A stretch of DNA of 64,000 bases from Pseudomonadota bacterium (GCA_023412805.1 JAEZRM010000137.1:1-64000), one strand, 5' to 3'; shown: positions 1-9,456, numbered from the stretch's first letter. Notes: a model not told the origin generated them from the sequence alone. Numbers and translations are program-made.

Positions 1-45
1 GGCGCGAAGGACGTAGAATGACCCGTGCAGGATGCCGGAGGGGAT

Positions 46-858
46 ATGAGCGAGGCCACGCGCCAACAGCGTCGACGGGAGATCCGCGACCGGGTCAAGG
101 CCGGGCGTCAGCTGCTGGGCAAGGGCCTGCCTCTGCAACCCAAGACGTCGGAGATCCTGGCGATCGCGCAGGTCGTGAAAGCCAAGCTCGACGAGGCCGG
201 CAATCCGCGGCGCGCGAGCGAAGCGGCGGAGCTTGCGCAGACACTTGCCGAGACGTCACTCGCGGCACGCCCACCGACGCAGCAGAAGATCGCCTGTACG
301 CGAGGCTGCGCCTACTGTTGCCATACGTTCGTCGCGATCACGCCGCCGGAAGCTTTCCGTCTCGCAGCGGCTGTACGGAGTGGCCATGCCGCCGGCATGT
401 CCCCAGACGTCATCAGGGAGCGAGGCCGCGTACTGATCGGCATCAGCCCCGAGGCGCGCATTGGCGGCAAGCTCCCGTGTCCGCTGCTCGTCGATGGTGG
501 CTGCTCGGCCTATCGCTTCCGGCCACTCGTCTGTAGGCAAGCGACGTCACTTGACGTCGACATATGCATCGACGAGTTCGAGGGGCGCAATCTCGCCGCA
601 CGCATTCCCATCTCGGGCGTTCATCTTCAGCATGCAAGCAACGCGCACATCACGTTGCTCGGCGCCATGCGGGCTTCGGGTTTCGCGACAGATGCCTTGG
701 AGCTCGCGGCCGCATTAGATGCGGCATTGGCCGAGCCGGATGCAGAGGCCCGCTGGCTTGGCGGCGAGGATGTGTTCAAGAACGTGCCGCGGCAGGTCAC
801 GCGCGAGGCGCGGCTCGAGCACGCCATCAGCCACGTGGCAGGCGCGCTCGCAGTATAG
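46..858 (+). CDS. YkgJ-family cysteine cluster protein
   Basis: Predicted metal-binding protein of the YkgJ (UPF0153) family. The cysteines CTRGCAYCC lie near residue 90, with further cysteines in the central and C-terminal parts (CPLL, GGCSAYRFRPLVC, DICID), the usual layout of this family, which is thought to bind zinc or an iron-sulfur cluster. The N-terminal 80 residues are basic and helical. I chose the ATG at 46 because GGAGGGG lies just upstream; an in-frame GTG at 25 would add seven residues. The stop codon is embedded in a strong hairpin. Its substrate or partner is unknown, and the neighbour mscL converges on it. Confidence 0.8.
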   Translation: MSEATRQQRRREIRDRVKAGRQLLGKGLPLQPKTSEILAIAQVVKAKLDEAGNPRRASEAAELAQTLAETSLAARPPTQQKIACTRGCAYCCHTFVAITPPEAFRLAAAVRSGHAAGMSPDVIRERGRVLIGISPEARIGGKLPCPLLVDGGCSAYRFRPLVCRQATSLDVDICIDEFEGRNLAARIPISGVHLQHASNAHITLLGAMRASGFATDALELAAALDAALAEPDAEARWLGGEDVFKNVPRQVTREARLEHAISHVAGALAV

Positions 859-882
859 GAGCCCGCCCGTCGGCGGGCTCCT
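857..882 (+). terminator. Strong hairpin after the YkgJ gene
   Basis: AGGAGCCCGCC and GGCGGGCTCCT form a perfect 11-bp stem around a 4-base loop, starting within the TAG stop codon. There is no T-run, so it may act as a bidirectional terminator or 3'-end stabiliser between the convergent YkgJ and mscL genes. Confidence 0.55.
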
Positions 883-904
883 ACGCTTCGTCGGTGTCCG
901 CGGT

Positions 905-1315
905 CTATTTCTTGACGAGGGCGTCGCGGATTTCCCTGAGATACTGCTCGGAAGCCGGCGGTGGCGGCGGCGGCTCGGCCGCCTTTTCCTTCTCGAAGCG
1001 GGCGCGGAGCATATTGATGCCCTTGACGAGCATGAAGACCGCCCATGCCACGATAAGGAAACTGATGACATTATTGAGGAAGACGCCGATGTTCATCGTC
1101 ACGGCTTCCTTGCCTTCGGCGGCAGCGCGGAGCGGGATCCTGATATCGGAGAAATCGACGCCACCGATCAACATGCCGATCGGCGGCATGATGACGTCCT
1201 TCACGAGCGACTGAACGATGGTGCCGAACGCGCCACCGATGATGATGCCGATGGCCATGTCGAGGACATTGCCCTTGAGGGCGAATTCCCGGAACTCGTC
1301 GAGGATCTTCTTCAT
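905..1315 (-). CDS. mscL: Large-conductance mechanosensitive channel MscL
   Basis: MscL forms a homopentameric inner-membrane pore that opens under membrane tension and releases solutes during osmotic downshock. The 136-residue length is normal. The N-terminal amphipathic helix (KKILDEFREFALKGNV) leads into TM1 (LDMAIGIIIGGAFGTIV), followed by the conserved VKDVIMPPIG segment, the periplasmic loop, TM2 (FLIVAWAVFMLV) and a charged C-terminal helix with a run of prolines (EPPPPPPA). It stands alone and converges with the YkgJ gene. Confidence 0.97.
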   Translation of the reverse strand: MKKILDEFREFALKGNVLDMAIGIIIGGAFGTIVQSLVKDVIMPPIGMLIGGVDFSDIRIPLRAAAEGKEAVTMNIGVFLNNVISFLIVAWAVFMLVKGINMLRARFEKEKAAEPPPPPPASEQYLREIRDALVKK

Positions 1316-1615
1316 GGATGGGTGCTCCGCGTTGGCCCATGTGGCGAGGGCGCCAATATGAAAGTCTTCCGACCTCTTGAAAGGGCGCCGGCGGGCAAAA
1401 CAGTCTTTCCTGCCGGTGCTCGACTCACCCCGGCACGATAGGGGCGGAACTGCAGGAAGGTAAAGGGGTGCACGCGGAGCATTCGCGGGTGAGCACCGCG
1501 CGTCTTAGCCGAAGTTCCAAGCCGGAACTTCAATGGCCCGGTTGCACGTCCTGCAAGGCCAAAGCAAGATGGCCGGCTAGAGTGACCGGGCTGTCTTTGA
1601 AAGCAGGGCCGCTGA
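1316..1615. other. Intergenic region between divergent mscL and the CrbS-like kinase
   Basis: This 300-base gap must hold the promoters of both divergent genes. Around 1386-1420 there is an imperfect inverted repeat, GCGCCGGCGGGCAAA against TTTCCTGCCGGTGC, upstream of mscL. I see no convincing short gene; open frames here are interrupted and lack ribosome binding sites. Confidence 0.5.
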
Positions 1616-4600
1616 ATGATCGAAGCCTGGCAGGTTCTGACGCTGGCGCTGGGATATGTCGGCCTGCTCTTTGCCGTGGCCTGGTTCGGCGACCGCGTGA
1701 TCCGCTCGCGGAAGGGTGGCAGCGGCCGACCGGTCACCTATGCCCTGTCGCTGGCGGTCTACTGCACGTCCTGGACGTTCTTCGGCAGCGTCGGGCTCTC
1801 CGCGTCCAGCGGCTATGATTTCATTCCGGTCTATCTCGGACCGATCCTGATGTTCGTGTTCGGCGTCCCGCTGATCCTGCGCATCGTTCGGATCGCAAAG
1901 AGTCAGAATCTGACATCGGTCGCCGACTTCATCGCCGCACGTTACGGCAAGAGTCACGAGGTTGCGGCGATCGCGACCATCGTCTCGGTGCTGGGCGCAC
2001 TTCCCTACATCGCACTCCAGCTCAAGGCCGCGTCGATCTCGATCGAAACGCTGCTCGGCCCGACGCCATTCAAAGAGCTGGCGGTATTCGGCCTCGACAC
2101 TGCCCTCGTCATCGCGCTTGCACTCGCCGCCTTCGCCGTTCTTTTCGGTACGCGCCATATCGATGCGACGGAGCACCAGGACGGCCTGATGCTGGCGATC
2201 GCGGCGGAGTCGCTCGTCAAGCTCGCGGCCTTCCTGGCCGTCGGGTTGTTCGTGATTTTCGCGATGTTCGGTGGGCTGTCGGGTTTCATGAGCCATATCC
2301 GCGCAAACACTGAAGTCGCGGGCATCTTCGCGAATGGCCCGAGCGGCAGTACGTGGGTGACGGTGACGCTGCTGAGCTTCGTTTGCATTATCCTCCTGCC
2401 GCGCCAGTTCCACGTCACGGTCGTCGAGAACAACGCCGAATCGGAAATCCGTCGCGCATCGTGGCTGTTCCCGACCTACCTCGTACTCATCAATATATTC
2501 GTCGTTCCGATTGCGATCGCAGGTCTCCTGTTCCTGCCGCACTTCAGCTTCGCGCCCGACATGTTCGTGCTCGCGCTGCCGATGTGGGCGGGTGCCGATA
2601 CGCTCGCCATGATCGCCTTCATCGGTGGTCTCTCGGCAGCCACGGCCATGGTCATCGTCGAGTCCGTCGCGCTCGCGATCATGATCTGCAACGGTCTCAT
2701 CGTACCGTGGCTGTTGCGGCGCCGGATCGACGCCATCGCCGACGACGTGGACATGAGCCGGGACCTGCTGCTGATCCGGCGTATCTCGATCTTTGCCGTA
2801 ATCCTGCTCGGCTACATGGTGCACCGGGCGCTCGGGCAAGTGCAGGCACTGGCGCAGATCGGCCTCATTGCCTTCGCGGCGATTGCGCAACTTGCGCCGG
2901 CATTCTTCATGGGTCTCGTATGGCGGCGCGGCACCGCGCGCGGCGCCATCGCCGGCATTCTCGTCGGGTTCGGGATCTGGGCGTACACGCTGTTGCTGCC
3001 TTGGGTCGCGCGCGCCGGATGGCTGCCCATGAGTCTCGTCGCGGACGGCCCCTATGGCCTGGGCTTCCTGCGCCCGCAGGCTCTTCTCTATCTGCAGTTC
3101 GAACCATTGACCCATGGCGTGCTTTGGAGCCTCACGGCCAATGTCGCCGCGTATGTCTTTGTTTCGCTCCTGCGCGCGCCCGAACCCATCGAGCGCATGC
3201 AGGCGCAACTCTTCGGCGCCGCCGACCCACCACTTCCGGCACCCAATCCGTCTTTCCGCCTCTGGCGGACGAGCGTCACGGTCGGCGACCTCAAGCACAC
3301 GGTGGTGCGCTATCTCGGAAATGAGCGCGCAGAGCGCTCGTTCGCGGAGTACGAAACCTCGAGGGCCAGCCCGCTGGTCACGGAGGCCGAGGCGGATATC
3401 AACCTGCTTCGCTTTACGGAGCATCTGCTGACGAGCGCGATCGGTGCCGCGTCGGCCCGCCTCGTGCTGTCGCTGCTGCTGAGACGCGGCAATGTCTCGG
3501 GGCAATCCGCCCTCCGGCTCCTCGACGATGCGTCGGAAGCGCTTCAGTACAACCGCGATCTGCTGCAGTCCGCGCTCGACCAGGTGCGTCACGGCCTCGG
3601 CGTCTTCGATCGCGACATGCGGCTCATCTGCTGGAACCGGCAGTATCGCGAACTGCTCAATCTGCCGGAGGATCTCGTCGCGGTGGGCGTCCCCCTCGAG
3701 CACATCCTGAGGGAGCGTGCCGTGCGCGGCGATTTCGGCCCTGGGGCGGTGGAGGATCACGTCCGGGATCGGTTCATGCGGCTGGCCGTGACGCGAGAGA
3801 CATACCTCGATCATTTGCAGCCCATGGGCCGCATTCTGGAAATCCGTACCGCGCCGATGCCCCAGGGCGGCATCGTCACGACCTATCTCGACATCACCGA
3901 TCAGGTTGCCGCGTCGGAAGCACTGGCGCGGGCCAACGAGACACTGGAACGGCGCGTTGCCGAGCGCACGGCCGAACTCGTACGCGTGAACGAGGCCCTG
4001 AGCGAGGCCCATCTCGCCAAGGCGCGCTTCCTCGCGGCGGCCAGTCACGATCTCCTGCAGCCGCTCAATGCGGCGCGCCTCTATGCATCGAGCCTCATCG
4101 AGCGGGCATTACCGGAGGAGCCGCTGCGCCTCGCGCACAACGTCGACACGTCGCTCGAGGCCGTCGAGGAGATCCTCGGGGCGCTGCTCGATATCTCGCG
4201 CCTCGATGCCGGCAAGCTCGAGGCGGAGATGCGCTCAGTCGCCCTTGGCGAGCTCATGTCGCAGCTCGCTCTCGCCTTCGAGCCGGTCGCGCGCGCAAAA
4301 GGCCTCGAGCTGCGCGTCGTCCCCACACACACCCTCGTGCACTCGGATCCGCGATTGCTCCGGCGCGTACTCCAGAACCTCCTCTCGAATGCCATCAAGT
4401 ACACGCCGCGCGGGAAGGTCGTGTTCGGGGTGCGCCGACGGGGTGATCGCGTCGAGATTCAAGTGTGCGATTCGGGGCCTGGCATCGAGACCTCGCAGCA
4501 GGTTCTCGTCTTCAAGGAATTTCACCGTCTGGCCGAAACAGCCGCTCAGGAGCGCGGGCTGGGTCTCGGACTTTCGATCGTCGAGCGCATCGGGCGCGTG

Positions 4601-5116
4601 CTCGAAGCTCCCATCAGGCTTCGTTCGACGCCGGGAAAGGGCTCGCTATTCGCGATCAGCCTGCCGCGTGTCTCCGGCCCTGCTATTCGCCGGCCGACTT
4701 CCGACGTCCCGCTCGCCGTTGGCGATATCCGCAATCTCAGTGTGCTCTGCATCGATAATGAAATCGACGTGCTCGACGGCATGCGTGCGCTGCTCGATGG
4801 CTGGGGTTGCCACTCTGTCATGGCGACAAGCACGGAGCAGGCTCTTGCGCGGCTCGCCGAGATGGAGGTGCCACCAAGCGTCGTCCTCGCTGACTATCAT
4901 CTCGACGCAGGCACGGGTGTCGAGGCGGTGAAGGCGATCTCGGCAGCTGTCGGACGGGATCTTCCGGCCGTCATCATCACCGCAGATCGCACGCAGGAAG
5001 TGCAGCGCGAGATCCGCCAGCTCGGTCTCGTGCTGCTGAGAAAGCCGCTCAAGGCGGCACAGCTCCGCGCCATCCTCTCGCGCATCTCCCTGCAGTTGCG
5101 TGTGGCGGCTGAGTGA
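1616..5116 (+). CDS. CrbS-like hybrid sensor kinase with an SLC5 transporter domain
   Basis: This 1166-residue membrane sensor kinase has the CrbS domain order. A sodium/solute symporter (SLC5) domain with many TM helices covers residues 5-520. A STAC-like linker follows (about 550-625), then PAS (about 640-765), a coiled coil, HisKA with phospho-acceptor His811 in ASHDLLQP, HATPase (LLSNAIKY N-box, GLGLGLSIV G-box) and a C-terminal receiver with Asp1093 in VVLADYHLD. CrbS/CrbR systems control acetate utilisation (acs, actP) in Vibrio and Pseudomonas. The neighbouring LuxR-type regulator and symporter pair support a similar role here. The actual ligand is not shown by the sequence. Confidence 0.88.
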   Translation: MIEAWQVLTLALGYVGLLFAVAWFGDRVIRSRKGGSGRPVTYALSLAVYCTSWTFFGSVGLSASSGYDFIPVYLGPILMFVFGVPLILRIVRIAKSQNLTSVADFIAARYGKSHEVAAIATIVSVLGALPYIALQLKAASISIETLLGPTPFKELAVFGLDTALVIALALAAFAVLFGTRHIDATEHQDGLMLAIAAESLVKLAAFLAVGLFVIFAMFGGLSGFMSHIRANTEVAGIFANGPSGSTWVTVTLLSFVCIILLPRQFHVTVVENNAESEIRRASWLFPTYLVLINIFVVPIAIAGLLFLPHFSFAPDMFVLALPMWAGADTLAMIAFIGGLSAATAMVIVESVALAIMICNGLIVPWLLRRRIDAIADDVDMSRDLLLIRRISIFAVILLGYMVHRALGQVQALAQIGLIAFAAIAQLAPAFFMGLVWRRGTARGAIAGILVGFGIWAYTLLLPWVARAGWLPMSLVADGPYGLGFLRPQALLYLQFEPLTHGVLWSLTANVAAYVFVSLLRAPEPIERMQAQLFGAADPPLPAPNPSFRLWRTSVTVGDLKHTVVRYLGNERAERSFAEYETSRASPLVTEAEADINLLRFTEHLLTSAIGAASARLVLSLLLRRGNVSGQSALRLLDDASEALQYNRDLLQSALDQVRHGLGVFDRDMRLICWNRQYRELLNLPEDLVAVGVPLEHILRERAVRGDFGPGAVEDHVRDRFMRLAVTRETYLDHLQPMGRILEIRTAPMPQGGIVTTYLDITDQVAASEALARANETLERRVAERTAELVRVNEALSEAHLAKARFLAAASHDLLQPLNAARLYASSLIERALPEEPLRLAHNVDTSLEAVEEILGALLDISRLDAGKLEAEMRSVALGELMSQLALAFEPVARAKGLELRVVPTHTLVHSDPRLLRRVLQNLLSNAIKYTPRGKVVFGVRRRGDRVEIQVCDSGPGIETSQQVLVFKEFHRLAETAAQERGLGLGLSIVERIGRVLEAPIRLRSTPGKGSLFAISLPRVSGPAIRRPTSDVPLAVGDIRNLSVLCIDNEIDVLDGMRALLDGWGCHSVMATSTEQALARLAEMEVPPSVVLADYHLDAGTGVEAVKAISAAVGRDLPAVIITADRTQEVQREIRQLGLVLLRKPLKAAQLRAILSRISLQLRVAAE

Positions 5117-5134
5117 GTGCGGACGCGCCGAGCC

Positions 5135-5788
5135 TCAGGGCTTGGTGCTGCGCCAGTCGCCTTCGATGCGATTGATGGCAATCACGGCCTGTGTGCGACT
5201 GTCGACGTCGAGCTTCTGCAGGATCGCCGAGACATGCGCCTTGATCGTCGCTTCGGAAACGCCGAGCTGGAAAGCGATCTGCTTGTTCAGCAGGCCCTGT
5301 CCGAGCATCATGAGAACGCGGACCTGCTGCGGCGTGAGGGTAGAGAGGCGCGCCACCCCTTCGCCCGCATCGCTCGCGGCAGATCGGGAAAGGTCGATAT
5401 CGGGGGGCACCCAGATGCCGCCGCCGAGGACGGTCTCCACCGCCGCGCGGATATCCTCGACCGAGAGCGACTTCGGTACGTATCCCGACGCGCCGAACTC
5501 CATGCATTTGCGGATCGTCGTCGGATCGTCGTGCGCGGAGACCACGATGACGGGAATGTCGGGGTGCTGGGCGCGGAGCAACAGCAGGCCTGAAAGCCCC
5601 TGGACGCCCGGCATGGCGAGATCGAGCAGCACGAGGTCGGTATCGGTCCGCTCGGCGATCAGGCCTTCGAGGTCGGCGAGCGAGGCGGCCTGCTCGAAGC
5701 GCGCGTTATCTATCGCGCCGTGAAGCGCATCTGTAAGTGCGCCACGAAACAGCGGATGATCATCGACGACGATGATCCGAATTGCCAT
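5135..5788 (-). CDS. CrbR-like NarL/LuxR-family response regulator
   Basis: A 217-residue two-domain regulator. The N-terminal receiver (MAIRIIVVDDHPLF) has the phosphorylation site in LVLLDLAMPG, and the C-terminal LuxR-type HTH is LTPQQVRVLMMLGQGLLNKQ followed by the VSEATIKAH recognition helix. I chose the ATG at 5788 because the receiver begins there; the open frame extends 30 codons upstream with no domain content. It converges tail to tail with the CrbS-like kinase, 18 bases apart, and faces away from the symporter pair. Its likely partner is that kinase, and its likely target is the divergent symporter operon. Confidence 0.88.
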   Translation of the reverse strand: MAIRIIVVDDHPLFRGALTDALHGAIDNARFEQAASLADLEGLIAERTDTDLVLLDLAMPGVQGLSGLLLLRAQHPDIPVIVVSAHDDPTTIRKCMEFGASGYVPKSLSVEDIRAAVETVLGGGIWVPPDIDLSRSAASDAGEGVARLSTLTPQQVRVLMMLGQGLLNKQIAFQLGVSEATIKAHVSAILQKLDVDSRTQAVIAINRIEGDWRSTKP

Positions 5789-6092
5789 CAGCCACGCCTC
5801 CGCCGAGGTTCCCGTGCACACAGGACGAAAGTATTTGCATGAACAGGTCCGCGGCATCTTCAACAAGTGCAGGTTCAAGAACTAGCGCGTTTCCGCTGTC
5901 TTGGCTAACATTTGCGGGCTCAGGCGAGCGATCGCGGTTCTTGTTGGACGGGGTGCATGATCGCCTGTGCAACCCGGACGGCCGTACGCTTACCACAATG
6001 GCGGGACATCTCTCGCCAGCGAGCCCCTGCAACCCGGCGGTTCGGCATTCAGCCTATGGGCAGGAGCCGGCCTATCGGAAGGAGAACGGCGC

Positions 6093-6353
6093 ATGATCGA
6101 GCGCAAGGAGCGGCGACCCTACTGGCGGCATACGAAATGGCAGATGATGGCCAGTCTGCTGCCGTTCATTCTTGTCGTGCTCGTGCTCCCGTTTTATGCC
6201 GAGCAGCTCAACGAGAACCGAGTGATCGGGTTTCCCTGGGGATATTTCCTGCTCGCCCACGGGGTGGGTGTCCTTGCACTGATTACCGTCGCCTCCTTCG
6301 CCAATCGCCAGGACGTCGTCGATCGCTGGCACGGCGCGCATGAAGACGGCTGA
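6093..6353 (+). CDS. DUF4212 small subunit of a sodium/solute symporter
   Basis: An 86-residue membrane protein of the DUF4212 family, which accompanies ActP-like symporters of the VC_2705 type. Two TM helices are visible (MMASLLPFILVVLVLPFYA and FPWGYFLLAHGVGVLALITV), with the conserved FPWGYFL segment between them. GGAAGGAG lies just upstream of the ATG at 6093. The symporter gene follows 84 bases downstream, so the two are probably co-transcribed. Confidence 0.9.
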   Translation: MIERKERRPYWRHTKWQMMASLLPFILVVLVLPFYAEQLNENRVIGFPWGYFLLAHGVGVLALITVASFANRQDVVDRWHGAHEDG

Positions 6354-6437
6354 TCGCGAGGGAGCTTGTTCGTTTCGCGTAGAGGCATGGCCGTTGCGGT
6401 CAAGTGCGCCGCCGACGAGAGCTGATCCGGATCGCCG

Positions 6438-8279
6438 ATGTCCCTGACGCCAAGCCGCCATCTCGTCAATCCACTGCTCGGTGTCTACTTCGGCATCTTC
6501 GCGAGCCTGCTCGTCGGTATCGTGCTGATGGCGCTCATGCTGGAGCAGCTTGGCATCGAAGATCAATTGTTGCGCGCGCTCGTTGCGGGCGGTCTCGTCA
6601 TGCTCATCGGCGGCCTCGCGCTCGCGACGCATTCGAACGCCGTCTCCGATCTGCTTTTTGCCGGCCGGCGCGTACCCGCAGTCTTCACCGGTCTCGCGCT
6701 CTCGGTGACATTGCTCGGCGGCACGACGCTGGCGGCGCTGCCGGGCCTCTTCTATCTGATGGGCTTCGACGCGCTCTTTCTGACCGTCGGCATGACGACA
6801 GGGCTCGTCGTCTTCGCCATTCTCATCGCGCCTTACATTCGCAAGTTCGGCGCCTACTCGGTGCCGGCCTATCTGGGTCTGCGCTTTGCGAACCCCATGC
6901 TGCGCATTGTCGCCGCGGCCATCGCGAGCGTGCCCTTGCTGCTCCTGATCGTTGCGGAGCTGAAAGTCGCTCTGATGGCCGGGAGCTGGCTTACGGAGCT
7001 CTCGCCACTCGCATTGACCATCGCGCTTTCGCTCCTGCTGACACTTGTGCTCGTGAGCGGCGGGCTGCGCTCGTTGAGCTGGACCAGCGCGGCGCAGGCC
7101 ATTGTAATGCTGCTCGTCGTGCTGATACCGGTCATGATCATCGCGATCTTGATGTCGCATTTGCCCGTGCCGCAGCTCAGTCATGGTCGCATTACGCGCG
7201 CGCTTGTGCGCGCCGAGGTCGTCCAGAACATTCCCAACGTGTTTGCGGATGCTTTTGCCTTCGATCTGCCCGGGCCCGGATTCGAGGCCGCAACGCGCCG
7301 ATTTGCGACACCGTTCGGGAGCATCGGGCAGGGCGCTTTCCTGCTGTCCGTGCTGGCGGTCATGGCTGGCGTTGCAGGCCAACCGACGTTCATCTCGCGC
7401 ATTGCCGCGACACCTGGCGTTTATGCAACACGAAAGTCCGTAGCCTGGGCGATCTGCATTGTGGGACTGATTTTCCTGACCATGTCGGCGGTCGGCGTTT
7501 TCCTGCGCGAGGTCGCGATGACGGATATCGCGGGGCTGCCGGCGGGGCAGCTTCCGCAATGGCTGTCGAACTTGGTTGCCCGTGAGTGGGCCTCGATCGA
7601 TACGGGGACGGCGCGTCTGACCCTGTCGAGCTTTGCGATCAAGCGGGACGCGGCTCTCGTCGTGCTTGCGACGGCAAACGATGTGCCGGTCGCCCTCGTC
7701 TACACGATCATCGCGGGAATCCTGGGGGCGGCGCTGGCCGCCGCGGCCTCCGGGATCGCCACGCTCGGCACGATCCTCGCCGAGGACATCGTCAATGGAC
7801 CGCACAGCGAGGTCGTCGCGGACGGCGTGCGCCGGACCATGCTCCGGCTGGCCTTCGTAGCGCTCACTTTCTTTGGAGCCTGGGTCGCGCTCGTGACGCC
7901 CGGAGACCCGCTGGAACTTCTCATGTGGTCGCTGGCGCTCAGCGGCTCGACGCTCTTTCCCGTGCTGCTGATGTCGATCTGGTGGAAAAGGTGCAATGGC
8001 TGGGGTGCTATTGTGGGCCTTCTTGCCGGTTTTGGGGCCGCCGTCGTCGGGATCCTGAGCGGTGACCTCGCGGAGATTGGGCTGGCCGGGCCTATGGCGG
8101 CAGCGATCGGCGCACCCGTTGCGATCATCGCCGTGGGCATCGGGAGCTACCTCACGCCGCCACCGGGCCGCCATGTGCTGGAATTGGTACGGGATTTGCG
8201 CGTCCCGGGTGGTGATACGCTCTATGATCGCGAGGTGCGGCAGGTGCTGATGGCCCGCCGGCGACAAGCCGGCAACTAA
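6438..8279 (+). CDS. Sodium:solute symporter (SLC5, VC_2705/ActP-like)
   Basis: A 613-residue permease with about 13 hydrophobic helices over its length. It matches the SLC5 family in the segment around residues 75-150 (SDLLFAGRRVPAVFTGLALS, then GGTTLAALPG) and in the later transport core. With the DUF4212 partner it belongs to the VC_2705 subgroup, often annotated as acetate or related monocarboxylate permeases; the substrate here is inferred from the adjacent CrbSR-like system. The last codons (RRRQAGN) lie inside the first unit of a tandem hairpin repeat that continues past the stop. Confidence 0.88.
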   Translation: MSLTPSRHLVNPLLGVYFGIFASLLVGIVLMALMLEQLGIEDQLLRALVAGGLVMLIGGLALATHSNAVSDLLFAGRRVPAVFTGLALSVTLLGGTTLAALPGLFYLMGFDALFLTVGMTTGLVVFAILIAPYIRKFGAYSVPAYLGLRFANPMLRIVAAAIASVPLLLLIVAELKVALMAGSWLTELSPLALTIALSLLLTLVLVSGGLRSLSWTSAAQAIVMLLVVLIPVMIIAILMSHLPVPQLSHGRITRALVRAEVVQNIPNVFADAFAFDLPGPGFEAATRRFATPFGSIGQGAFLLSVLAVMAGVAGQPTFISRIAATPGVYATRKSVAWAICIVGLIFLTMSAVGVFLREVAMTDIAGLPAGQLPQWLSNLVAREWASIDTGTARLTLSSFAIKRDAALVVLATANDVPVALVYTIIAGILGAALAAAASGIATLGTILAEDIVNGPHSEVVADGVRRTMLRLAFVALTFFGAWVALVTPGDPLELLMWSLALSGSTLFPVLLMSIWWKRCNGWGAIVGLLAGFGAAVVGILSGDLAEIGLAGPMAAAIGAPVAIIAVGIGSYLTPPPGRHVLELVRDLRVPGGDTLYDREVRQVLMARRRQAGN

Positions 8280-8368
8280 AGCAAGGTCGGCGACAAGCCG
8301 GCAACTAGACAAAGGCGGCGTCAAGCCGGCAGCTAGAGCAAGGTCGGCGACAAGCCGACGACTAACAG
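8255..8368 (+). repeat. Four-copy tandem hairpin repeat overlapping the symporter stop codon
   Basis: Units of 28-29 bases start at 8259, 8288, 8316 and 8345 and share a CGGCGACAAGCCGGC core followed by AACTA or a variant. Each unit can fold as a short stem with a 5-base loop. Copy 1 is GCCGGC-gacaa-GCCGGC. Copy 2 is GTCGGC-gacaa-GCCGGC with one G-U pair. Copy 4 is GTCGGC-gacaa-GCCGAC, perfectly paired again. Copy 3 is the weakest (CGGC/GCCG). The first unit codes for the symporter C-terminus. Confidence 0.8.
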
Positions 8369-8461
8369 TCGATGACAGCAGATCGTCCGCTAGGGCTGGG
8401 CCCGCACTGAGAAGATGATACATTCCGCCGGGTCGTGCATGGGCGGCGCCAGGGAGTAGGA

Positions 8462-9424
8462 ATGTCCGCACGCGAGCAATTCAGCCTCTATTCTCCGATC
8501 GAGCCGTATCGCACCGGCCGCCTCCAGGTCGGCAGCGGTCACGAGATCTATTTCGAGGAGTGCGGTAACCGCGATGGCAAACCCGTCCTGGTCGTGCACG
8601 GCGGGCCGGGCGGCGGCAGCAATCCGACCATGCGCCGCTATCACGATCCGTCGCGCTACCGGATCATCCTTTTCGATCAGCGCGGCTGTGGACGCTCGAC
8701 GCCCAACGCGAGCCTCGAGGACAACACCACGCCGCATCTCCTCGATGATATGGAGCAGCTTCGCCGGCACTTGGCGGTCGAACGTTGGCAGCTTATGGGC
8801 GGCTCATGGGGCGCGACGCTCGCCATTGCCTATGCCGAACGCCATCCCGAGCGCATGCGCGAGGTCGTTCTGCGCGGCGTGTTTCTCTTGCGGGAGGCAG
8901 AGATCCGCTGGTTCTACGAGGATGGCTGCAGCTGGTTGTTCCCCGAGGCTTATGAAGCCTTTCTTTCGATACTGCCCGCTGACGAGCGGAACGATCCCAT
9001 ACCTGCCTATCATCGGCGCCTGACGCACGCCGACCCGCGTATCCAGATCGAAGCGGCGCGTGCGTGGTGCATCTGGGAAGCCTCGACCATGGCACTGCGC
9101 CCCGACCCCATGCGCCTGCGTGCTTTCGCTTCGGACTCGTATGCGCTGGCCTTCGCTCGGATCGAATGCCACTACTTCACAAATCGCGGCTTTCTCGAAG
9201 TCGACGGCCAGTTGCTGCGCGATGCGCATCGCCTCGGCGGTATTCCGGGGGCCATCATCCAGGGGCGGTATGACGTGGTCACGCCGGCGCGTAGCGCTGT
9301 CGAGCTGCACAAGGCATGGCCCGGCTCGACGCTGCATATCGTGCCGGACGCCGGACATGCCATGACCGAGCCCGGCATCGTGCACGAGCTCGTTGCGGCA
9401 ACGCGAGCGTTCAGCAAGCTCTAG
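8462..9424 (+). CDS. pip: Proline iminopeptidase
   Basis: An alpha/beta hydrolase of peptidase family S33 that removes N-terminal proline from peptides. The 320-residue protein has the oxyanion loop HGGPGGG at 46-52, DQRGCGRS near 72-79, the nucleophile elbow GGSWG with Ser115, the catalytic Asp in GRYDVVTPA and the catalytic His in DAGHAMTE. AGGGAGTAGGA just upstream supports the ATG at 8462 over an earlier in-frame codon. It converges with the FliJ-like gene; the inverted repeat AGCTGAA/TTCAGCT spans the two 3' ends (9423-9462). Confidence 0.95.
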   Translation: MSAREQFSLYSPIEPYRTGRLQVGSGHEIYFEECGNRDGKPVLVVHGGPGGGSNPTMRRYHDPSRYRIILFDQRGCGRSTPNASLEDNTTPHLLDDMEQLRRHLAVERWQLMGGSWGATLAIAYAERHPERMREVVLRGVFLLREAEIRWFYEDGCSWLFPEAYEAFLSILPADERNDPIPAYHRRLTHADPRIQIEAARAWCIWEASTMALRPDPMRLRAFASDSYALAFARIECHYFTNRGFLEVDGQLLRDAHRLGGIPGAIIQGRYDVVTPARSAVELHKAWPGSTLHIVPDAGHAMTEPGIVHELVAATRAFSKL

Positions 9425-9456
9425 CTGAAAGATTTACTGTCGGCGCGATCGAGCAT

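Noticed and set aside
1577..4048. Long minus-strand open frame (823 codons) opposite the CrbS-like kinase
   Set aside because: It is a shadow of the kinase in high-GC DNA. The translation is Arg/Glu/Gln-rich with no domain, while the plus strand encodes complete known domains. The same applies to 6072-8471 and 16401-18182.
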